From NCBI GenBank assembly GCA_043228905.1, contig JBHGNT010000022.1, forward strand, positions 6,882,001 through 6,946,000: a DNA stretch of 64,000 nt, in the 5' to 3' direction. The notes under the pieces were generated by a model. The model was not told where the DNA came from and made no database searches. It saw nothing but the letters and a program-made list of their open reading frames with translations. The first letter of the stretch is position 1; the number at the start of each line of letters is the position of its first letter. The translations under genes and the position numbers were made by a program. This DNA is from Azolla caroliniana. Taxonomy: Eukaryota; Polypodiophyta. Shown here piece by piece: positions 11,442 through 22,874 of the stretch.

Positions 11442-14400
11442 TTACTTGTCCGTTGGTCCTATCGGACCCTTACTGGCCTCATTACAGTTTGCCGTCGCCT
11501 CATTCTCCCCAGTTACCGGCTTGCCGTCTCCTCCGTCTTGGTGGTTGTCGTTTCCCTCACCGGTTCCCGATCCGGTGTCGGTCCTTTGCTCAAATGGGTT
11601 CTTGGGCATCGGTCCTCTATATGGCTTCAATCTGAATCCGTTGACCCATTTGCCTAGCACTTCGCCGGCAAGTGTCCCTAACTGGTAGGACCCATTATCC
11701 TCACGTGTCAGCCAATACGGGCCAGTCCATCTAAACCGTAGTTTACCCGGCATCTTGCCCATCCAGGTCTGAAATACTAACACCGGCTTGCCGATTTCGA
11801 ACATTTTTTCCTTTCCTTTCCTGTGCCGGTCAACAAATGCTTTCCATCGCCGTTGTTCCAATTCTATGTGCAGGGTGCTTGCCAGTCGTTGTTCCTCGAG
11901 TTCACACAGCGTTGTTAACCGTATTGCCTCCGACTCCTTCTTGTTCAGTCGTTCCCGTAGCTGGATCCGTAAGCTTGGTACTTGGAATTCCACCGGCATG
12001 ACCGCCTCTAGTCCGAACGCTAACCGGAACGGTGTTGTTCGGATGCTCGTTTTGTATGTTGTCCGGTATGCCCAAAGCGCGCTATGTAGCTTGGTATCCC
12101 AATCCGTTCGGTTTTCGTTGACGATCTTCCGGAGGATATTCTAGAGCGTTTTGTTCGTCGACTCAGCTAACCTGTTTGCTTGCGGATAGTACGGTGTGCT
12201 CCGTTTATGGACAACGGCATTGAATTTCATCAGGCTTTCAACTACTTGGCCGAGAAAGTGCCCCCCTTGGTCGCTTATTAATTCGATTGGGCATCCGTAA
12301 CGGCACTAGATGTATTCGTATACAAATTTTGTCGTTGACGTAGCGGTGTTGTCTCTTAAGGCTTTGGCCTCCACCCATTTCGTGTAGTAATCCGTTGCGA
12401 CGATGACGTACCAATTACCTGTTCTCATTGCCGGTGGTTTGAACGGTCAACCAAAGTCCAGCCCCCACTTCTGCAATGGTTCAAGTGGTAGTACAGGCTG
12501 GTGTGGCATCTGAGCTTGCTCCGTTGACTGGCCCATTCGTTGGCATAGGTCACATTCTTTTGCGTACTGTACAACATCTCTTAATGTAGTTGGCCACCAT
12601 AGGCCACTTTGCCATATTTTCCTGGCCGTCGCATCTCCGGCATAGTGACCTTCGGCAACTCCACAATGGGCTTCCCTCAGTATGAGGTCCTTTTCATCGT
12701 TGCGCACAACTTGTCTCCATATGCCGTCCGCGCCCTTGTGGTAAAGTGTGTCTCGCAATAAGCAGAAATGTCTGCTTTGCACCGTTAGGCGTTTCCTTTC
12801 GTCCCGGTTCATCTCCTCCGGAGGCAGTCCTATGCTCAGAAACTGGTGCATATTTGTGAGCCACTTGTCTTCCTGTGCCACCGTTTCATCTGCTGCCGTT
12901 TCCATAGTGACTCGAAACAACTCCGCATCCGGAAACTCATCCGCTACTCCGTCGCCCGTCTCTACGGACTCTAGTCGGCTTAAATAATCCACTACGACAT
13001 GCTGTATACCGGGTCGGTGGAATATTTCGAAGTCGAATTCCTGTAATAGTAAGGTCCACCGGGCCAACTTACCGGTTAGTGACGCCTTGGACACCAGGTA
13101 GAGGAGTGCCGAATGATCTACATGGAAGGAAAACTTCCTTCCCAATAAATAATGCCGAAACTTTGTCACACTGTAAATCATCCCCATAGCTTCCCGTTCC
13201 GTGGTAGAGTAGTTCTGTTCCGCTTGGGATAGCTTTCGGTTGGCATAGTACACTGGCCGGTACCACTTTGGGTCCGTAAGCTGCATCAGCGACAATAGTA
13301 CCTTGAGGGCCCTATACGCTCTATCCTCGGTGTCGGTCCACTGGAATGGTGTTCAATGTACCGCGACATGCAACGGTGTAGCTAGGTCGGCCAAGTATCG
13401 GAGCATCCGGCTATGCCACCGGATCTGGCCTAAGAACCGGCTCAATGCCTTTGCCGTTGCCAGCGTCGGTGCTTCTAATATGGCTTTCACTTTGTCCCGG
13501 TCGACTGCAATGCCTTCCTTGCTCACAATATGTCCTAGTAGGGTTCCACTACACACGCCAAATACACACTTCGCCGGATTCAAGCTTAGCCGGTACGCTC
13601 TACACTTTTCTAGACAAAGACGGAGGTGCTGCAAATGATCCCCTTCCCGGCTATAGAGGAAAACTTGCATAAAATCTGGGATATATTCACCAAAGATTTC
13701 CATGATGATTCGTTGGAATGTTGTCGGTGCCGTTTTGAGTCCGAACATCATCACCACGGCCACAAACACCCCCCATTCGGTGACGAAAGCCATTTTCTTT
13801 TGGTCGTCGGGGTGCATCCGGATCTGATTATACCCGCTGAATCCGTCTAGAAAGCTATAGACCTCATGGTCGGCGACGGCATCCAACACTCCATCTGTGA
13901 ACGGAAGTGGAAACGCATCCGTTACCGTAGCCGCATTGAGTTTTCGGTAGTCCACACAAACTCGAATTTTTCTGTTCTTCTTCGGTACGACTACAATCGG
14001 GCTCAGCCATGTCGCTTTCTTTACCGGACGGATAAAGCCAACTCTTAGCAGTTTGTCGATTTCCTCCTTGACTTTGGCAGCATAATTGGGATTCATCCGG
14101 TACCGTCTTTGTGCCACTGGTTTTGCGTCCTTGCTCAAGTGAATCTGATGTTGGTATAACTGAGGGTCGAGCCCTCGCATGTCTTCATATGACCAGGCAA
14201 ACACGTCGCGAAATTCCGTGAGAAGTGTGATCATCGCCGTTTTGTCTTCGGACTTCATCTCCTTGGCGATGTGCACCGGTTTTGCTTCGTCCGTGGTCCC
14301 TAGGTTCACCTCTTCAAGTTGCGACGCTTTTACGCGCTGTGAAACGGCCATTTCCTGTTCCAATGCTTCCTGCGCTTGCCGTAACTCTCGGATTGCGTCC

Positions 14401-15359
14401 TTATCCGGTTCTGCTTCAGTCTCTTCCGGCTGCAGTAAGTATGGTGCTACTGCTTCGGCAATTTCAATTTCGAAGAAGGGTACGATCTTCGGGTTTTCCT
14501 GCAAGTACTGAGCTTCTTCTTCGTCAGCTAACCCTTCTAGCATGTTGACGCACTCTGCATACAACAATGTACATTCTTTGCCAGTGCTTGTCCTTGGCTG
14601 TGTTGGTACACGTACCTTGGCTTTTCCTCGTCGTAAGGTAATTATATTTTTCCTCCAATTCTATTTGATATGTGCCGTTTTCAGCCACGGCCGCCCCAGC
14701 AATAGTGGGTACGCGCCTTGTGCCTGTAATTGTAGCACTACTGCCGAGATGTGAAATGTATGACCGCCAACGGTGACTTCTAATTTTCGTATTAATCCTG
14801 TCGGCCGCACTGAGCTTGTATCGGCCATCCGTAACCAGAACGGACACGGCTCCCACTCGTGGATTCCCAGGGCATCACACGTCCGGAGGCTTATTACAGT
14901 CACACCGGAGCCTCCGTCTATTACTGTGCCGGGGAGTTCTTTCCCTTTTACAATGGCAATAATTACCGGACTGTTGGTGTCCACCACCGTTGGTCCCTCC
15001 TCCGGATTCGAGAAGAGTATCGGTGCCGGTGATGATTCTCCTTCCGTCATGGCTGTCTTCAGTCCTTCCGTGAATCTCAGCACGAGCTGTAGGAGTCTTC
15101 CTAGTGGCAGCGTAATCTGACATTCTTGCAACGCCTGCCATGTCTCGTTCTCGGAGTGACTGCCGCCGGCAAGCCCTATGGTGTTCTCCTTTTGCCGCTC
15201 TAAGTCTGTTACATTTTGCTCGTTTTCTTTCTTCACCCATTCCGTCGCTTGCTTCCGGATGGTCTCCTACGTCTCCCATTCCTTGGCCATGCCCTTCGAC
15301 CTTGTGGTCACTTGCTGCAGATCTGCCACTTCAGGGACTACCATATTTACTACCGGTCG
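11442..15359 (-). pseudogene. Element F pol: protease, RT, RNase H, integrase (degenerate)
   Basis: Minus strand. Protease has IDGGSG (near 14920). RT has KIRVCVDYRKLNAATVTDAF and SFLDGFSGYNQIRMHPDD, but the active-site segment reads MQVFL-YSRE where G has MQVFLDDFSVYSRE: a 15-bp in-frame deletion near 13657 removed both catalytic aspartates. RNase H lacks 28 codons relative to G near 13291, including FVDAS with its first catalytic aspartate. Integrase follows with an HHCC zinc finger (CDLCQRMG near 12545), SDQGGHF and LAESTNK, and GPYWL near the C-terminus; the stop is at 11442. Stops at positions where G has CAG or TGG are frequent. Gag and pol form one frame family without a clear separator. 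Confidence 0.9.
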
Positions 15360-16797
15360 TTTGTCATAGCTCTTTGGCAGGCATTGATTACTATAATGGC
15401 CTTCCTATCGGCAGTAGTAGCAGTAGGCTTTCCGGGTATTGCTGGATTCGGCATTGTTTGTTGTACCCGGGGCAGGTCCTGTGGTCAGCGCGGGGTTTTG
15501 GGCCGGTTGGCTGCTTGACGCTCCTTGTTCCGGATCCCGTGGGTGGCCGCCTTTTTTGAAATGTCGTTTTTTGTTATAGTTCTTCTTATTGCGGTACTCT
15601 TGACGAGGTTGGTCGTTATATCTGCCGTATTCCTCCCGTTGCTGACGATACCCGGGGGAGTGCTCTCGGTCGTAATGTTCGTATCGTCTATTGTAATCCC
15701 AGTACCGATCATATCTATCGTACCAGTCGTAGTTATCCCGCCGATCACCGTACCGGACATCATTCTCCCGTCGATCGCCATACCGGACATCCTGTGCCGG
15801 TCGGTCACGGTCCATTCGCCGCCAACGTTCCTCTTCTTCATCCCGGCTACTGCGTGGCTCTATTTGTCGGACAAGCGGTGCTTGCCGGTTCAATAGATTA
15901 TACTCGCACCTATCTGTCGTATGGCCCTTGGATTGACAGATTACACATTGCGTCCTCATAGTGCATTCTAGTGCCGAGTGTCCGGAATTCAAGCAGGTTG
16001 TGCACTGTATTGCTTGCCGAAACCGGAGGTCTTCATCGGACAGTAACGCTCGTTGGAGTGCTCCCAGTGTGAGCCAGGAGCTTGTCTTTTCCATCTCTCT
16101 CACCCGGTCAATGACCTGGTCGATGGTACTTGCGCAGAAGTCAATTACCGTGCAAACCGTGCGTAGGGGTTCCCGGAGCGCATTTAGGAATATAGTCCGT
16201 AATTCCTCCTCCGGGGGTGCGCGGGCAAGCTGACTATGCATCTGTTGAAACCGGATGACAAACTGGGGAATGCTTTCCCCTGCCTCCTGTCAGATGGTAT
16301 AAAACAAGCCCACTATTACTGTCTGGTTCACCTCCTTGTGGAAAAAATGCAAGAATTTAGCTTTAAAATCTGCGAAGGTGGTGATGGTAGATGGGTCCTG
16401 CGTCCGGTGCCATTTTGCTGCCGGTCCCTCCAATGTGACGCCAAATTCCGCTATCTTAGAGCGTTCCTCTTCCTCCGGGTTCAATCGCTAGGACACATGG
16501 TTTGCTTCCCATGTCTGTTCAAAGGCGTGAACATGAGCTTCCGCGTCCGGATCATCTCTATACTTGGAGTACTGGAACGGCATGTCGTCGTCCGGTATCG
16601 GTGCGTGGGCTGGTGGTGTTGGTGGTCGTTCCTGGTTTTTCTCCGGCGTCGGTGGTCTTTCCTCTTCTTTTGGTGACGGAGGCCTCTCCTCCTCTACTTC
16701 CGGTGTCGGAGGTCGCTTTTCCTGTGCTTCTGGTTCCGGAGGTTCCAGCCTTAGCACTTCCGGTTCCGGTGTCGGTAAGGTGTCTGATCCTTCGTCC
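15360..16797 (-). pseudogene. Element F gag, N-terminally truncated
   Basis: Minus-strand gag with an acidic Pro-rich start (repeated RPPTPE-like units), the capsid-like core (FLHFFHKEVNQT, FLNALREPLRT), two zinc knuckles (CTTCLNSGHSALEC and CVICQSKGHTTDRC), an Arg/Asp/Tyr-rich basic tail and a third knuckle beginning CYYCR near 15410. The N-terminal codons seen in G (from ATG 37977) are missing because a deletion fuses gag directly to the LTR at 16797/16798. Confidence 0.88.
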
Positions 16798-17167
16798 TTC
16801 ACCAAAGGGGTGTTACGGCAAGAGGATTAGGCTCAACGATTAATCCGACTTAATTAGGTTACTTAGCAAGATCGTCCTTAATAATCACACGCGTAAGATA
16901 TAACAATGAATGCAGAACGGCAATTAACACAGAGAGATAAAAACACTAAGCTTCATTAATTATCCGCTCAACATTACATTGTATCCGGGCCTTTAAATAG
17001 GTTTCTGGTTTCAGTGCCATCCGCACCTGTTCGGGATCGGTCTAGATCCGGAACGGCATACCGATTCCGGTCCGTCCGTCCACACTAATAGCTCACTTAT
17101 AACCATTCCTTAATAATTAAATAACTCCTTCGTTTCACACTCTGGACTCCTTTGTCGGCCGGTAACA
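16798..17167 (-). repeat. Truncated 5' LTR of element F
   Basis: About 370 bp of the family LTR, ending CCGGTAACA at 17167 on the plus strand. The 55 bp corresponding to 7802-7856 in the other LTR are absent, along with the primer-binding site, leader and gag start (about 450 bp in G). Only two or so bases of microhomology (AG) lie at the joint, as expected for illegitimate recombination. Confidence 0.88.
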
Positions 17168-17172
17168 CATGA

Positions 17173-18300
17173 GACGCATATGAAGACTTCGTTGAATAGT
17201 GAAATGAATCAACCAATGAAAACTCGTTGCATCCATAATCGGAGAATATGTATCGGTATAATCAATACCAAATCGTTGCGTGAAACCTTGAGCAACAAAC
17301 CTTGCCTTATAACGGATAACTTCTCCTTTATCATTATGCTTCCGTACAAAAACCCAACAATAGCCAACAGGTGTATGACCAATAGGCATCTCTTGAATTT
17401 TACCAAAAACTCCTCGTTTGAGAAGACTATTTAGCTCAGCTTGAATAGCTTCTTTCCACTTATCCCAAAAAGGGGATGCTTTTGCTTCTTGAATAGTTTG
17501 AGGATCAAATTCATTCACAAAAGTTGTTGCAACATAGAAAATGAAGATATCATTAACCTCTTGTCGCGTTATTAACTTAGAATTAGTATAATTAGCAATT
17601 GGAGACTCTTCACTAATTATCCTATTTGATACTATAGGAACTTCAATCTCAGCCTCAGTTGTTGGTTTTCGCTTTCTTAATTGTTTATCCTTTGCTCCAA
17701 TAGGCTGTCCACGCTTCCTTTGAGATTCTAGAACATGTGTCGATGATTCACCAATCAAAATTCGATTAGGCACATTCATAGCAGGGTTAATGTCGAAGAC
17801 CTTCATATTGAAAGTGTCAACAAAAAGCATCTGGTGCATTGTTGGCAATACTTTGTAGATGTAATATTCGTTGAACTTCTTTCTCCCCCTCTCCAGTATA
17901 AGGATCTGGTGGCACTAGTTTATCCTTGGCCAATTAAACATTAGACTTTGATCAATCTTTCATGATGTTTCTCTTTTCCAGTTATCTTCCCCTAAAATCG
18001 GGAATGTTGATTCATCAAATTGGCAATCGGCAAAGAGAGTTGTAAATAAATCGCCAGTTGTAGGTTCGAGATAGCGGATGATTGAAGGAGAGTTGAATCC
18101 CACATAAATTCTGAGAAGACGTTGAGGACCAAGTTTCCTACGGTAATGTGGAGAAATAGGAACATAAACTGCACAACCAAATACTCGTAAATGAGAAACA
18201 GAAGGTGGAAAACCTGTCATGAGTTGATGGGGAGAGTAAACATGATATGATGATGGCCGTAATCGGAGAAGTTGCGATGCATGAAGTACTGCATGTCCCC
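17173..18300 (-). pseudogene. Copia C pol, integrase C-terminal region and RT N-terminal half
   Basis: On the minus strand from about 18300: GHAVLHASQLLRLRPSSYH, HLRVFGCAVYVPI (integrase C-terminal region), a spacer with QRKRGQPIGAKD, then the RT start with ASPFWDKWKEAIQAELNSL, YKARFVAQGFTQRFGIDY and SPIMDATSF. The frame runs into the CATGA joint with F at 17172 and continues at 7796. Little sequence separates this segment from copia H, and the integrase zinc finger and catalytic core that should precede it are missing. Confidence 0.85.
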
Positions 18301-21300
18301 GTGCCGACAGCAGTTCTGAGACTTCCACAGGCAGGGGGAGTCATGGCGACACCGGAAGACGGCAAGAGAAGTCTGCAACGGAATGATGGTATTGTGGCAA
18401 AAAGGGCCACAGAGAAAGCGAGTGCTAGAGAAAACACGCCGATACGGACAAATCCGGATCCGGCAAGGCTGGCAAGGATGGCCGGCAAAGCTCGCACTAC
18501 ACAAAGGGATCGGGAGGATCCAAGAATGGTAACGGGCCAGCCTTGGTGATGAAGCACGAGGTGAACTCGATGAAGAAGACCACTTCCAAATTGGAGGAAT
18601 TCTGGTATGTTGACTCCGGTGCGTCAAACCACATGACGAACCACAAAGAGTGGTTCTCCTTTTTGGAAAAACCGGGTCAACCAGGAGTAGTCGAAACCGG
18701 AGACGACACTCCTCACCCAATCGTGCACGTCAGAGAAGTCCCTTTGAGCCACGTCGAACAGAAAGGGAAGCTGATGAACGTATTACACGTTCCGACAATC
18801 ACGAAGAACCTGGTGTCGGTCGGACAGATCGTCGACCAGGGGATGCAGGTGCGGTTTACGCACCTCGGGTGCTTTATCGAGGAAGAGGGCCAGATTATTG
18901 CGCAAGGGCGCAGAGACGGGAGGATGTTTATCCTCGACACCAATGACATCGGCACTGCTCTGTTTGCAAAAGGACAGAAGGTCGAATCGGACATCGACCT
19001 GTGGCACAAGCGGATAGGCCACGTCAATTACCGGAGGCTTCAAGACCTGCAAACGAAACAAGTTGTTTTCAGTTTGTCGAAGTTCAGCGACCGGAAGGCC
19101 CAAGTATGTGAAGCCTGCCAACTCGGGAAGCAACACCGGCTTCCATTCCCTACCGAATGTAACTGGAGCCGTAACAAGCTCGACCTAATCCATTCGGATG
19201 TGTGGGGACCGGCACAGAGCGTTAGTCTTGGCGAGAGTCGATATTTTGTCTCCTTCATCGACGACTATACACGGCACACATGGATCTACCTCATTGAGCG
19301 TAAGAGTGAAGTCTTTGAGTGTTTTCGAAGTCTCCAAAGCATGGTGGAACGGGAATCGGAGAGGAAGATCAAATGCCTGCAATCGGATGGCGGGAAAGAA
19401 TACTTTTCCGGCCGATTCAACAGTTATCTGTAGCAAACGGGAATTCGGCGAGAGTTCAGCTACAGATACACACCGCAACAGAACGGTGTTGCAGAGAGGA
19501 AGAACCGGTCGCTTATCGATGCGGCAAGGGCAATGCTGAATGAGAAGAGCATGCCCAAATTCTACTGGGCGAAGGCAGTCCAAATGGTTGTCTACATCCA
19601 GAACCAAATTGGTGACAAGGTGTCAGCTCACGAGCTGTATTTCGGGCGGAAGCCGAATTTGAGACACCTTAAGATCTTCGGTAGCATTGCATTTGTGCAT
19701 GTACCGGATGAGAAGGGGAGGAAGCTGGATGCAAAATCGGAAAAATGCATCCTAGTCGGTTATGCTCAAGAGTAAAAGGGTTATAAGTGTTATAACCCCC
19801 AGACAAAGCAAGTCCAAGTTAGTCGAGATGTCGAGTTTGATGAATCGGCATCGTGGTACTCCTTACCGTCTCCGACTTCCGAATATGACTTGATACCGGT
19901 GGATGAGGCTAGTGATCCTGAACCGGCCCAAATAGAGGATGATGAAGCGTGGACTCAGGATGAGAGTCCGGAATCGTTCTAGTTGAGTGGGCCGAACGAG
20001 AGACTGAGTCAATCTGACCAGTCCGATGAGGAACCGGCAAGTAGTGGAGACTCTGTCGTGCACTCCCCGCACAAGGAACCGAGGAGACGGTTCACGCGCA
20101 AAGAGAAGGGGAAGAAGAAGATGTAGGAATTTGAAACCGGAAATGATGAGTCGGATCGGTGTACGTCCGACTCCGGCAAGGAGAAAGGCGAATCTTCGTC
20201 AACGAAGACCGAACCGGCCAAGAAGGGCCTCAAACTGGGTAACGGTGAGTTACGCCGGTCCACCCACCAAAAGGATCCCGTCAAGTGGTACAGGTACAAT
20301 GAGTACATGGTGCATCACTATGCATACATGACTAAGGTGGCGGAAGTGTGTGAGCCGGAGAGCTACGCAGAAGTGGCCAAGGACGCAAATTGGCGTGCCG
20401 CTATGGAGGAAGAAATGCGGGCACTTGATGTCAACAAGACATGGGACCTGGTTGACCCTCCTCGTCACTGTAAACCGATCGGATGCAAGTGGATATACAA
20501 AGTAAAGTACAACGCCGACGATTCAGTTAACCGGTACAAGGCCCGGTTAGTGGTGAAGGGATATGCGTAGACCCACGGAATCGACTACGACGAGACCTTC
20601 ACTCCTGTAGCGAAGATGACGACGGTTCGAGTGGTGCTGGCGGTTGTTGTGGCAAGGGGGTGGCATCTTCATCAGATGGATGTGAAGAATGCATTTCTTC
20701 AAGGTGATCTTGAAGAAGAAGTCTTTATGACTCAGCCTCCCGGGTTTCAATCAGAGATAAACACGTCGGCAGTATATCGGCTGAAGAAGTCGTTGTACGG
20801 CCTGAAGCAAGCCCCTTGAGCTTGGAATGCAAAGATCACGCACCGGTTGCGTAAGATGGGGTTTGTGGCCTCCAAATCGGACTCTTCACTGTTCATCCGG
20901 TAAGGCTCTGCCGGTCCGGTATGTATACTGTTGTATGTTGATGATCTAGTCATCACCGGACCGGGTGTTCCAGAAATCAACCGCGTCAAGTCCCAGTTGT
21001 CAGACGCATTTGAATTGAAGGATCTGGGGGATCTTCATTATTTTCTAGGGATCGAGATGATTCGAACCCCGGATGGCATATTGCTCTCACAATGACATTA
21101 CGTCTTGAATATGGTGTACAAGTTCGGCGTGGCAGAATGCCGACCTGTATCCACACCCCTGGACCGGAACCAGAAGCTTTGTCCCAACTCCGGATCGGCC
21201 TGCAACAAGCAACGGTTCCGACAAATTGTCGGAAGCCTTATTTACTTGACTATCACGCAACCCGACATCAGCTATCCGGTCGGAATGATAAGTCAGTTCA

Positions 21301-21882
21301 TGCAGCAGCCAACCATGGAGCACCTTTAGTGCGCGCAAAGGATATTGCGGTATGTCAGCGGCACGAAGGACCGGGGACTGTTATACCGGCGCGGTATACC
21401 CGAAGAGCTCGTAATTACACAGATGTCGACTGGGCCGGCGATGCATCAGATCGCCGATCAACCTCCGGTTACATGTTTTCCCTTGGTAGCGCAGCTGTTG
21501 CGTGGAGCAGCAAAAAGCAGCCAACAGTTGCTCTGTCGAGCACTGAGGCTGAGTATTGGGGCGCTACCATTGCCACTTATGAAGCCATTTGGATTCGGCG
21601 ACTGCTGCAAGACCTACGAATCAAGGTACCGACCCCGATTCTGGTCTACTGCGACAACATAAGCAGCATGCAACTCGCCAAGAACCCCGTATTCCATGCT
21701 CGCACAAAGCACATAGAAGTGCACTATCACTTCGTGCGTGAGCGTGTCCTGAGCGGTGAGGTTGAACTTCGGTATGTTCACACGGATCGGCAAGTTGCCG
21801 ACATCTTCACCAAACCACTCAGATCAGACAAGTTGCAGCACTTCACCGAAATTCTTGGTGTTCAGCATCTCGACGTGCCACA
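18301..21882 (+). pseudogene. Copia H gag C-terminus and pol (protease, integrase, RT, RNase H)
   Basis: One frame runs from the gag tail through protease (WYVDSGASNHMT, Asp codon at 18612), the GAG-pre-integrase zinc finger (LWHKRIGHVNYRRL), integrase core (HSDVWGP, SDGGKEYF, NGVAERKNRSL), RT ([22 protein letters not shown] at 20934-20945) and RNase H ([27 protein letters not shown]). It is broken by nine stops (TAG at 19431, 19980, 20124, 20568, 21327; TAA at 19773, 20901; TGA at 20817, 21093) and one frameshift near 21410-21425. Most stops sit where Gln or Arg is expected (for example YLQQTG, KGYAQTHG, LKQAPRAW), so one C-to-T change each explains them. All catalytic residues seen are intact. 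Confidence 0.92.
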
Positions 21883-22480
21883 CTTGAGGGGGAGAACGGG
21901 CAAAGACACCGGAACGGGCAAAGACACCGGAACGGGCAAAGACACCGGAACGGGCAAAGGCAAAGAGACTGCTGATTGCCCCGGTGAGGGAAGAACAGGA
22001 AGCGGCAAAGTCAAGAAGGACAGAGCCGACCGAAGGAAGAAGACCAAGACCCGGTCATGGTCCGATGTGGTGAAGGGCTTGGAACCAGAAGACGAATTGG
22101 GAGCAACCGATTCGAACAAGAGCTGGAACGAATCAGAGATAGTCGATTTGGTTCAAAAGACAGATTCGAAAGAACCGGATCAATTCAAGGCCAAGCAGAC
22201 ACGGATGCAGCGGAAATCGATGCCATCGTGGAGGAACCGACGGATCGGCAAGCACTGGAGTCATAGCAGTGAAGGAGCTGAGAGGGGCCTATTGAGCAGA
22301 CATACCGACCGAGAAGGTCGAGGCACGCAGAACAAGAGGGGTCGCGGCAAACAAAATCGGACCGGACGAGGAGCGCGAGCAAGGCGGAGCGATGCCAGGA
22401 GAAGTCGGTTGGAAGAACCGACTGCCACAGAGACTGACACCAGGATCCAACCTCAAGTTGAGCTTGAGGGGGAGTGTTGA
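21883..22480 (+). pseudogene. Extra charged C-terminal extension of H pol between two identical polypurine tracts
   Basis: CTTGAGGGGGAG occurs twice: at 21883-21894, shortly after RNase H, and at 22463-22474, next to the 3' LTR. Between them the RNase H frame stays open for about 195 more codons and stops with the TGA formed by LTR bases TGTTGA (22478-22480). The segment begins with three perfect 18-bp tandem units (ACGGGCAAAGACACCGGA, 21896-21949, encoding TGKDTG repeats) and a partial fourth. It is very rich in K, R, E, D, T and S, with no hydrophobic segment. I do not recognise the protein. It could be an element-specific extension or captured DNA. Confidence 0.7.
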
Positions 22481-22874
22481 GCGGCAAGCTCAACTGGAGC
22501 CGGATCAGCTGAATAAGCCTGAGCCGGCAAGCGAGACGGATCGATAAGCCGGCAAACAACAAAGACGGTGAGTTGGGGAGCCGGTTAGCCGGATCCAATC
22601 GGTAACTGGAAGCCTAGTATTAGTTTAGACTACTAGGCAATTATAGTCTCGTAATAAGTGTCAGATGCTCGTGTGAGCATTGAAGTACGCGGTACTTCTG
22701 TCAGTCCCATGAGGACTTGTATAAATAGTGCTACTGAGCACAGTTGTAATGATAGAGTAATTATATCGTTTTTGAATATAGCTTTTACGTTCTGCTCTCT
22801 CAGTCTCTCCCGCGTACACTGTGTATTCCCTACTTTTCTCTGTTTTCTAACGCTTCCGCAAGTAATCGTTTACA
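22475..22874 (+). repeat. 3' LTR of copia H
   Basis: Starts TGTTGAGCGG directly after the second polypurine tract and ends CGTTTACA (400 bp). TATA box GTATAAATAG near 22718. It aligns with the LTR at 63548-63960 in the segments GCAAGCTCAAC, GAGCATTGAAGTAC, GGACTTGTATAAA and TCTCTCCCG. Confidence 0.85.

Larger units (their letters stand above)
7802..17167 (-). mobile_element. Ty3/gypsy element F, 5'-deleted copy nested in copia C
   Basis: Bounded by the 5-mer CATGA at 7797-7801 and 17168-17172, a perfect target-site duplication. Its left LTR (7802-8225) is complete. Its right LTR (16798-17167) lacks its internal end because of a deletion reaching into gag. Order on the minus strand is partial 5' LTR, gag, protease, RT, RNase H, integrase, ORF3, 3' LTR. 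It belongs to the same family as G: LTRs, pol and ORF3 align throughout. It lacks a primer-binding site and key RT and RNase H residues, so it cannot be autonomous. Confidence 0.95.
18301..22874 (+). mobile_element. Ty1/copia element H, 5'-truncated, nested in copia C
   Basis: Plus-strand copia element with the end of gag, complete pol and a 3' LTR (22475-22874). There is no 5' LTR: the left side passes directly, somewhere around 18250-18330, into C's integrase C-terminal region. On the right, GTATT (22875-22879) would be the target duplication but its partner is lost. A deletion therefore removed H's LTR and gag start together with C's integrase core. H's LTR is related to the LTR of element I at the window's right end. 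Confidence 0.85.
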
